Of a stretch of DNA of 45,815 nucleotides, positions 9,895-16,705 are shown piece by piece. Location of the stretch: assembly GCA_037441525.1 (NCBI GenBank), contig JBBISA010000031.1:1-45815 (forward strand). Direction: 5' to 3'. Made by a program: the position numbers and the translations under genes. The notes beneath the pieces are model-generated. The model saw only the letters and a program-made list of their open reading frames with translations, had not been told where the DNA came from and searched no databases. The stretch is from SKVR01 sp037441525 (GTDB lineage: Bacteria; Bacteroidota; Bacteroidia; Bacteroidales; UBA7960). How positions within the stretch are numbered: position 1 is the first letter of the stretch; every line of letters starts with the position of its first letter.

Positions 9895-12498
9895 TTAGTT
9901 TGATTGATAAATAACTTTTTTCCCGTCAATGATATAAATGACACCTCGTTGAGGATATAAAACCGGGCGGCCCCAAAGGTCGAATATTGTATTGTTGCCG
10001 TTGGTTTTAATCTGTTCAATAATTACAGGGTCGATATTGGTTACATCATTGAGTTCTATGGGAAGTCGTTGTGCCATTACAGCATTTCCTAAATCAAGAT
10101 AGGCCGTAAAAGGCAATATCGCAGGTTCGGCGCCGGCTGTTACCCGGTGGAAGGAACCAATGCCATCCACAATTTTGAGCGAATAACTATTGGCCGGTGC
10201 TTTTACTGTAACATAAACCCCGTTCATGTTTTTTACAGTAAGAAGGGGCGGGGTTGATATTTCTCCTGTGCCGGTAAATGTAAATGTTCCTGTTCCAACT
10301 ACCAGCACAGGGGTATTCGATGGAATTATGCCATCCTGAATACGGGTTCCAAATACCTGTTCCGATGCATATTGCAAATCGTACACTTTGATTTCACCGT
10401 TGGGAATTTGCGCCTGGAAAGGAAGAACCATTAATCCGTATCCTTCGAAATTGCGGGTATAGGATACTGATTGGGCGGTAAATTTTTCAGGGATATAAAA
10501 ATTTCCATGCTCGCTCAAGACAAGTTCATGGCTCTCGCCATCCCTGATAACATTTGGATTATTATTGGCTACTCCCTTGCTCACAAAAAACACATTATTG
10601 GGATTGGCGGCCAAAGACTTCCAGTTCATCGCAGGAGTGATGCCTGTGGTATTGGTGAAATCTATTGACGTATGATTTGGGTCTTCAAGACAATCGAGCA
10701 GATTTCCGTCCCATTCGCTATACGGACCCGAGAATTTGTAAACTTTTTCATTGCCCATTAAGAAATAAACATCGCCAAAAATAATGGTCAATATCGATGT
10801 CCAGTTGCCATTGGTTATTCTGATAATACCCGCAACACCGTCTGCAATTACATTTCGCGAAATATCAAGTACCCATACCGAACTGCCATTGGGATTAAAG
10901 GTTAAAGTGCCGTAATTATAGGATCTAACCTGCCCGTTATCATTAATATAATGAAGTGTGGTATTGGATGATGTATAGGTTCCTGGCGATGATATACTTT
11001 TGATATTAAACACCAGCCGGGTATACCGGTCATTAAGTTTAAGATAACCGTTGGCAGCACTTGTAAAATTACTGATAAGCGATCTGCTGTTATCAAATAC
11101 CCTGGTACTTCCGCTAAGCTGGTAGGTACTTCCAAATGCTGGGTTTGTAACAGTCTGGGTTTCAATTTTATTAAAATAGACCGGTTCGCCTGTCATTTCT
11201 GAAATGGGGCGCTCTCCGCTTTTTCTGAAAATCAGTGTTGTAAAACTTGAAGCGGCAATCTGCACTTTGGGGCGGAAAGTTTCGTGGCTGATTTCAATGG
11301 CTGATTCTGCCATGTTGGCGCTGCTGGTGGTTGTGATACCTTTACCCCATTGGGTTAGAAAAGGAAGGTCTACATTGAGCGAAATAACATTATTCGATGG
11401 GTTAATCACCTTTACAATAACACTATCGCCAGATTCAGTGATGTATGCCGAACCATCCAGAACACCCGGAGTATCTTTCCAGGAATGGCTTACTCGGGTC
11501 GTACCTATGGTATATTTGGCGAAATGGCTGAGTATATAGCCTCTTTTTGTAATTACACCATTAGGAATTCCGTTGGTTCCATCGCCCATCATCCCATAAT
11601 AGCGTCGTGATGCATAATGCACCCATGCATTAATATCGGCCAGCAGGGCAGTATTTACAGCCTTTGCAAAGTCGAAGGCATCTATCGACCAGCTAAAGTT
11701 GCGGGCGGTGGTTAGGTTGGCATTCCAGTTTATTAAAAATTCCGACATCCACACTTCCATTCCCTTTTCCTGAAGTTTTTTGTGGGCAGACTGGATGGCT
11801 CCGTATTGGTGGCCTGCAAAGATTGACAGGTTGTTGAATACCTCATCAGGCAGCATAGCATTGGCATAATTATCTGTTATTCCAACTCCCTCGGCTGCCA
11901 TAATGGGAGCTGTAATTAAATGACCGTAATCCCTGATAAAGTTTGCCATTTGCTGGGGTGTCCATCGGCAACCTGCATATTCGGGTGAATAATCGGGTTC
12001 ATTCTGGATGGAAATAGCAGTAAGCTCAACACCATTGTTGCGCAGTAATTTTACAAAATTGTTCAGGTAATTGGCATAATCTTCATAGTGTTCTTCTTTC
12101 AGATAGCCTACCACACCATTATAGGTTCCATTAATATGATTGTTGGTTTTCCATGCTGCCGGCATCGACCACGGGCTGGCAAAAATCTTTATGCCAAGTG
12201 ATTGGGCAAGCTGTGCGGTTGCAATTACCTGCTGCCAGTTGCTTTCACCTGTGGGGATAAAGAGTCGCATTAGATTATATCCTGTTACACTTTCAGAGCC
12301 CCATAGTTGCCTGATCTGGGCTGTGGTCATGTGGTTATAACCAAATTGCGGACTGTTTACAAACCCCCCGAAACCAGTGATCTTTTGATGTTTTATGTCG
12401 CTGTTAACAATAATTGTGGCTGTTTGCGCATTCAGATTAAAAATATAGATTGTTGCAACGATTGTCAGAATTGCATATTGGTAAATCTTTTGGTTCAT
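9895..12498 (-). CDS. GH30 (subfamily 8-like) glucuronoxylanase
   Basis: This 867-residue protein starts with a signal peptide (1-24, ending LNAQ) followed by a GH30 (beta/alpha)8 barrel with its side beta-domain (~28-427). The acid/base is E167 in SIQNEPDY and the nucleophile E253 in WMSEF. RRYYGMMGDG (~298-307), followed by TKRGY, resembles the RRxYG segment of GH30_8 enzymes, whose Arg reads the glucuronic acid branch and directs cleavage of the xylan backbone. The protein is about twice the usual GH30_8 length: ~430-867 holds beta-rich regions of unknown role and ends in FDLWGRPV...VIYIIDGKKVI, a Bacteroidales-type tail without the YPNP of a T9SS domain. It is the first gene of the GH30-CE15-CotH-GH115 operon. 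Confidence 0.93.
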   Translation of the reverse strand: MNQKIYQYAILTIVATIYIFNLNAQTATIIVNSDIKHQKITGFGGFVNSPQFGYNHMTTAQIRQLWGSESVTGYNLMRLFIPTGESNWQQVIATAQLAQSLGIKIFASPWSMPAAWKTNNHINGTYNGVVGYLKEEHYEDYANYLNNFVKLLRNNGVELTAISIQNEPDYSPEYAGCRWTPQQMANFIRDYGHLITAPIMAAEGVGITDNYANAMLPDEVFNNLSIFAGHQYGAIQSAHKKLQEKGMEVWMSEFLINWNANLTTARNFSWSIDAFDFAKAVNTALLADINAWVHYASRRYYGMMGDGTNGIPNGVITKRGYILSHFAKYTIGTTRVSHSWKDTPGVLDGSAYITESGDSVIVKVINPSNNVISLNVDLPFLTQWGKGITTTSSANMAESAIEISHETFRPKVQIAASSFTTLIFRKSGERPISEMTGEPVYFNKIETQTVTNPAFGSTYQLSGSTRVFDNSRSLISNFTSAANGYLKLNDRYTRLVFNIKSISSPGTYTSSNTTLHYINDNGQVRSYNYGTLTFNPNGSSVWVLDISRNVIADGVAGIIRITNGNWTSILTIIFGDVYFLMGNEKVYKFSGPYSEWDGNLLDCLEDPNHTSIDFTNTTGITPAMNWKSLAANPNNVFFVSKGVANNNPNVIRDGESHELVLSEHGNFYIPEKFTAQSVSYTRNFEGYGLMVLPFQAQIPNGEIKVYDLQYASEQVFGTRIQDGIIPSNTPVLVVGTGTFTFTGTGEISTPPLLTVKNMNGVYVTVKAPANSYSLKIVDGIGSFHRVTAGAEPAILPFTAYLDLGNAVMAQRLPIELNDVTNIDPVIIEQIKTNGNNTIFDLWGRPVLYPQRGVIYIIDGKKVIYQSN

Positions 12499-12672
12499 CA
12501 GATTATTTATTAAATGGGTATTTGGCTTAATCGGAAACGATTTTAAAATTTCGCATCAATTTGAAACCTTCAGGTTAAGAAAATTTTTTTTTGAAAACAA
12601 TGTTTTGAGGGAGATAATATGGTATTTTAAATAAATTCAGGTTTTTAACTAAATCAACAAGACTGAGTGCCA

Positions 12673-12680
12673 CAAATATA
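12673..12680 (-). promoter_or_regulatory. Possible -7 promoter element of the GH30-CE15-CotH-GH115 operon
   Basis: The minus strand reads TATATTTG, an exact match to the Bacteroidota -7 box TAnnTTTG. It would give a leader of roughly 165 nt before the GH30 start. No good TTTG -33 box is visible at the usual spacing, so chance match is a real possibility; activation by a regulator could compensate. Confidence 0.3.
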
Positions 12681-12784
12681 GGTACACCCCGATACCTCCA
12701 TGTTGAATTAGGGATATTTCGTTTACAATTACAAACAAATCAAAATACGTCTATATGTTTTAAAGTGTTGAAATATTGATATAT

Positions 12785-12844
12785 GCAGGTGTTTAATGTT
12801 TTAAGCAGATGTGCAATGTTGCTTTCAGGTGTGTAATATCGCTT
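12785..12844 (+). repeat. Three tandem 20-bp direct repeats, candidate regulator operator
   Basis: Three successive 20-bp units (12785-12804, 12805-12824, 12825-12844) share the pattern CAGrTGTnyAATrTy, with exact 20-bp spacing (about two helical turns). Tandem direct half-sites are typical of AraC-family DNA binding, and the nearby hybrid sensor carries an AraC output domain. The assignment as its operator is inference. Confidence 0.6.
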
Positions 12845-13045
12845 TCTTTAAATCCTTTTCTGACATTTAAGTCTAAAATTGTAAAACATATACCTTATTT
12901 TGCAAGACCGTTGACAGGCAGATTTCTAATTTTATTCAAAATGACTTACAACTTATTGTTATTTAATTTTTTAGTTATGATTAGGCTGTTTGAGTCTACC
13001 CACAATAGGCCATTTCTTTAAAAAAACATTCAATAAATTACATAC

Positions 13046-14287
13046 ATGTACCAGACTTTGATATCAAGAAATAAAATTTGGTTAATCCTTGCTGCCTTTG
13101 CTCTCATAATTGTAACCACTGGTTGCCGTGTAAAAAAAATCCAAACTCAAATGCCCACAACTTGGGTAGGAACCTGGGGCACTGCTCCCCAGCTGGTTGA
13201 GCCTCATAATATGCCACCGGAGCCAGGTCTTACCTATAACACTCTCAGGCAGGTTGTAAGGGTATCCATTGGAGGTAACATACTAAGGTTGAAGTTAAGC
13301 AATGAATTCAGCGCAAGCCCTGTTACAATGCTTTCGGTGCAAATTGCAGCAACAACCGGTGAGCATACCATAGATGCTGTTTCCAACACGGTCCTTACCT
13401 TCAACGGTAATACCGCAGTGACTATACCTGCAGGTGAAGCGGTTGTTTCAGACCCCGTTTACTTTCTCCTTAAGCCCAGAATGGATGTTGCAGTTACCAT
13501 TTATTACGGCGAAACCTCGCCCCAGATCACTGGCCATCCTGGTTCGCGAACCACCTCTTACATTTTTGAAGGCAACAATACCAATATCATAAACTTTTCA
13601 CAGCCTATACCAACCGACAGATGGTACAATATCAACCGTATCGATGTGCTTACCACACCCCAGGCAGCTTCTATTGCTATCCTTGGCAATTCCATTACCG
13701 ATGGTCGTGGCTCCATTACCAATGAGCAAAACCGCTGGCCCGATATTTTATCTGAACGATTACTTCAAAATCCGGCAACCAGTCATATTGGAGTGCTGAA
13801 TATGGGTATTGGTGGTAATGCTGTGCTTGAAGGCGGACTCGGTCCAACCGGTTTGAGCCGTTTCGAACGCGACATCCTCAATCAGCCGGGTGTTAAGTGG
13901 GCTATTATTTATCATGGTGTTAATGATATTGGTGGGGTTAATTCACCTGAAATGGCTCAAAGCAAAACCGCTGCCCTTATTGATGCCTACAAATTCATGA
14001 TATCTGAAGCACATATAAGAGGGATTAAGATTTTTGGCGCTACCATTATGCCCTTCAAGGGAAACGGATATTATAACGAATACAGCGAAAAATGTCGGCA
14101 GATGGTGAATGATTGGATACGTAACAGTGGAAATTTTGATGCTGTAATTGATTTTGACCTGGTTTTACAACATCCTGAGGATAATAACCGTTTAATTTCT
14201 TCCTTCCAGAATGATGGGTTACACCCCGATGCCCAGGGGTATAAAAAAATGGGAGAATGGGTTGACATCAATCTTTTTATTGACTAA
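13046..14287 (+). CDS. SGNH/GDSL-type esterase lipoprotein
   Basis: This 413-residue protein has a lipoprotein signal with the lipobox TTGC (Cys27) and basic residues straight after it, unlike the acidic surface-export signal of the SusD/SusE proteins here, so a periplasmic lipoprotein is likely. An N-terminal beta-rich segment (~38-205) precedes an SGNH hydrolase domain (~207-413). Block I is GNSITDG with S216, block II GIGGN (~264-268), block III GVND with N293, and block V DGLHPD with D390 and H393, so all catalytic residues are present. This architecture is common among bacterial acetyl-xylan-type and other carbohydrate esterases. In this context deacetylation of imported xylan fragments is the best guess; the exact substrate is not shown by sequence. 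Confidence 0.88.
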   Translation: MYQTLISRNKIWLILAAFALIIVTTGCRVKKIQTQMPTTWVGTWGTAPQLVEPHNMPPEPGLTYNTLRQVVRVSIGGNILRLKLSNEFSASPVTMLSVQIAATTGEHTIDAVSNTVLTFNGNTAVTIPAGEAVVSDPVYFLLKPRMDVAVTIYYGETSPQITGHPGSRTTSYIFEGNNTNIINFSQPIPTDRWYNINRIDVLTTPQAASIAILGNSITDGRGSITNEQNRWPDILSERLLQNPATSHIGVLNMGIGGNAVLEGGLGPTGLSRFERDILNQPGVKWAIIYHGVNDIGGVNSPEMAQSKTAALIDAYKFMISEAHIRGIKIFGATIMPFKGNGYYNEYSEKCRQMVNDWIRNSGNFDAVIDFDLVLQHPEDNNRLISSFQNDGLHPDAQGYKKMGEWVDINLFID

Positions 14288-14385
14288 AGAAATATGGATG
14301 AAAATTATGAAATATCGCATACCAGTCATTGAGCAAGTCTGAATTTTTTTAACACACAAAGATTAATCTTTAACACAAAACGAAT

Positions 14386-15087
14386 ATGAGAACCTTGATA
14401 ATTTCAGTTCTGCTGCTGATTACAGGTAGTTTGGCTGTTTCACAAACCATAGTAATTAATAACGTGCAAACCCTTTTCGATCAGTTTGCTCTCGAAAGAA
14501 ATCGTGAAGATGCTCTTGGTATAAACAGGTACGAAAAGATTGATGGCTCACCCTTTCTGTTCGATGAGTTCTTCAAAGGTGAAGTGGTTATAAACGATAC
14601 TATCCGCTTTGAGAATATACCGCTTCGGTACAATATTTTCACTGACAGAATTGAGTTTCTGGATGCCAACAACAGGGTTTTGGAAGTTAATACCGCCAAC
14701 CATAGGTTTTCTTTCAGTTTTAAGAATCGAACCTTTAAAATAGTACAGTATAATTATCTGAACCGGATACAAAAAGGATTACTCGAACTGCTGGTTGAAG
14801 GAAACACCCGACTTTACAGAAAATACATAGTGGAAGTTAAAATAGGCTCGCCTCCCATGGGATACCAGGCTGCAACACGCGACAGGTTTATCAGGAAAAA
14901 TAATGAGTTTATAATTGCTGCGGGCGATAATGTTCCTATACTGGTAACATCGCGCAGAAAACTTGTAAAACAACTTCAGGCCGAAAATCCTGCCGTCAGC
15001 CAATACCTTAAAAACAACAGGGTAAACCTTAACTCAGCTCAATCGATGATTGATCTGGTAGAATTTGTCAATAAACCAAAGCACTAA
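14386..15087 (+). CDS. Hypothetical secreted protein
   Basis: This 233-residue protein has a clear signal peptide (1-19, ending AVSQ) and no lipobox. I do not recognise a named domain. The first half contains GSPFLFDEFFKGEV and PLRYNIFTDRIEFLD, a pattern I associate with unannotated Bacteroidota envelope proteins; the second half is basic and beta/alpha mixed. It follows the SGNH esterase by 98 bp on the same strand. Its stop codon (15085-15087) overlaps the stop codon of the convergent decayed gene (15084-15086) by two bases. Function unknown; it is probably not a xylan enzyme. Confidence 0.75.
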   Translation: MRTLIISVLLLITGSLAVSQTIVINNVQTLFDQFALERNREDALGINRYEKIDGSPFLFDEFFKGEVVINDTIRFENIPLRYNIFTDRIEFLDANNRVLEVNTANHRFSFSFKNRTFKIVQYNYLNRIQKGLLELLVEGNTRLYRKYIVEVKIGSPPMGYQAATRDRFIRKNNEFIIAAGDNVPILVTSRRKLVKQLQAENPAVSQYLKNNRVNLNSAQSMIDLVEFVNKPKH

Positions 15088-16317
15088 AAAATTGTGTACC
15101 CAAATATTACCGACAGGTTTCTGTATTCTGAACTCCACGATGAATAACTTTTTAAGAAATGACGCGGAGTATGATACCTTATTTCCATCGAAAGTTTATT
15201 GTTGTATTTTAAACCAGCGCCGAGGGCAAAGTTATCGCCCACATCAAGTTTTCGATTTGCGTATATGGTTCCGTCGGGCCTTAGATGGTTAAAATAGGAA
15301 TTTTTTGGGAAATCCCTTAAATAAAAGGCATTCGCAAATATTTTCAGGTTTTTCCAGGATGGAAGTAATACCTGAATCCCAGCGGGATCTCTATCAACTG
15401 GTAATCTACAATTGCAATCTTATAGCCTCCTGCAACCAGGTTGGTTTTCCAGTTGTCCTCCCATTTCTGGTAACGATATGTTGGTTCGAAAAATATACTC
15501 CATCGGTTGGCATAAAAGGGCAGAATGTATTCAAGTTCAATCCCTAACCGGAAACTCATATTTGCTGGAAACTGATTTTTGCCAAATGTGACCACACCCC
15601 GGTACATATCTTTTATGAACAGGTTACTTTAATTCAATCCAGGCCGTAAACTAATATGATAAACATCTTTCCCTTTCTTCTCAGCATAATTTACATAGCC
15701 GACACCTATACAATCATTATTTACCACAAAGAGCCTGGTCAGGTCCTTTTGGGTGTAATTCAACCGGTCAATCTCGCTCCTTCTGAGTTCTTTGCATTGC
15801 AGATCAGACAAAAGTTGTTGCTTGAATTGCTCATTTTTTTTTTTCTGGCCATTTCCAGCCAGATAGTATTTAAAAACCAACTGATTGATTTCCTGACCAT
15901 CAATACTGTAAAAAAACCTGCTTATATTTCTCTGTGTATACTCATCCAATGAAGCTCTACCTTCAATCAGAACCTTCAGGAATAATACCTCATTGTTGAA
16001 TTCCGGATTTGGATTTCTGACCAATTCATTCATCTCGCTGGGCGAACGGTCTATGGCCACTGTTGCCCGAATATATTTTATAGTATTATCGATCCCAAAT
16101 TCATTTACTGTATTAATATCTGCCTTGATAATTTCCGACCCGTCAGATAACCCTATTCAAAACCGGTTGGGTTACTTCTCCAGTCAACGTCGCGTATTAA
16201 ACATTCAATCCTGTTGTTGCTATCATCAATGAAATAGCCGTTTTTGAACCTTATTTGGGTATAGCCGGTCAATGCAATAAAAACTAATAACAAAAGGAGA
16301 ATGATTTGTATTTTCAT
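15084..16317 (-). pseudogene. Decayed outer-membrane beta-barrel-like protein gene (two frameshifts and one stop)
   Basis: Reading leftward from the ATG at 16315-16317 gives a signal peptide (MKIQIILLLLLVF..ALTGY) and about 54 codons before a TAG at 16153-16155. A one-base shift there restores a long frame (LSDGSEIIKADINTVNEFG) running to an in-frame TAA at 15629-15631, directly after LRPGLN. The same frame continues past this stop (SNLFIKDMYRGVVTFG) to a TGA at 15344-15346, where another one-base shift restores coding (WKNLKIFANAFYLRDFP) to a final TAG at 15084-15086. Repaired, the product would be about 411 residues: signal peptide, soluble N-terminal part and a C-terminal region rich in alternating aromatic strands (FRLGIELEYILPFY, IFFEPTYRYQKW), typical of Bacteroidota outer-membrane barrels. 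Three independent lesions argue for a true pseudogene. Confidence 0.85.
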
Positions 16318-16705
16318 GGGTAAGGATTTACAGGTTAGTTTAAGGCAATTTTGTTAAAGTAAGAATTGAAATAAATGGGTTTGATAAGAGGTGGAACCCA
16401 TGAGCAGGGAAACGCACAAATTGTTATCAATAGTTTCCCTGTGCCCTGAAGATGTTTTCCTAAATCAGCGCCAAAAATAAGTGAAATATTTTTAACATAG
16501 ATGAATTTAATGCCTTTTAAAATCAATGGCTAAACCTTTGCCTTTTTGCCCATTGTTTGAAATAAAATGCCTGCAAGATTAAGAAAACCTTGTTCACCTA
16601 GCCCTTAACCTTAGCAGAAATTAGAATCGGATATTGTTTTTCTTCGCCCGTAACCCTGAAACCCCGGGTTGAAGCCCGGGGTTTGATACATTATCTGTCA
16701 TCGCC
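16318..16705. other. Intergenic region with two inverted repeats
   Basis: This 388 bp gap lies between the start of the decayed barrel gene and the stop of the lipoprotein GH115. It holds a 9-bp inverted repeat CAGGGAAAC/GTTTCCCTG (16405-16413 and 16433-16441) with an inner ATTG/CAAT stem, and the GC-rich palindrome described separately. No credible gene is seen. Confidence 0.6.
16659..16684. repeat. GC-rich palindromic hairpin, REP-like or terminator
   Basis: AAACCCCGGG (16659-16668) and CCCGGGGTTT (16675-16684) form a perfect 10-bp stem around the loop TTGAAG. It starts 21 nt past the stop of the GH115 gene at 16706. No U run follows on the minus strand, and the base composition differs from the AT-rich surroundings. 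Short CCCGGGTTGAAGCCCGGG-type palindromes resemble REP-like intergenic repeats. Only one clear copy lies in this window. Confidence 0.7.

Larger units (their letters stand above)
12499..13045. promoter_or_regulatory. Divergent intergenic region between GH30 operon and SGNH esterase
   Basis: This 547 bp AT-rich gap must contain start signals for both the minus-strand GH30 operon and the plus-strand esterase. It holds three tandem 20-bp repeats (12785-12844, separate entry) and a minus-strand TATATTTG at 12673-12680 that matches the Bacteroidota -7 consensus TAnnTTTG. No believable protein gene was seen; a 70-codon frame at 12809-13021 has no recognisable product and covers the repeats. Confidence 0.5.

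Noticed and set aside
12809..13021. 70-codon plus-strand frame upstream of the SGNH esterase
   Set aside because: It overlaps the tandem 20-bp repeats, has low-complexity AT-driven composition and no domain; more likely leader or promoter DNA.
15344..15607. 87-codon frame as an independent gene
   Set aside because: It is in the same frame as the fragment before it, separated by a single stop codon, and is the barrel part of the same decayed gene.
15629..16060. 143-codon frame as an independent gene
   Set aside because: Its apparent start is an internal GTG within a longer coding sequence that continues upstream to a signal peptide at 16317; it is one fragment of the decayed barrel gene.
16150..16158. 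Programmed frameshift in the barrel-like gene
   Set aside because: No slippery heptamer with a downstream structure is evident, and two further lesions in the same gene make decay the simpler explanation.
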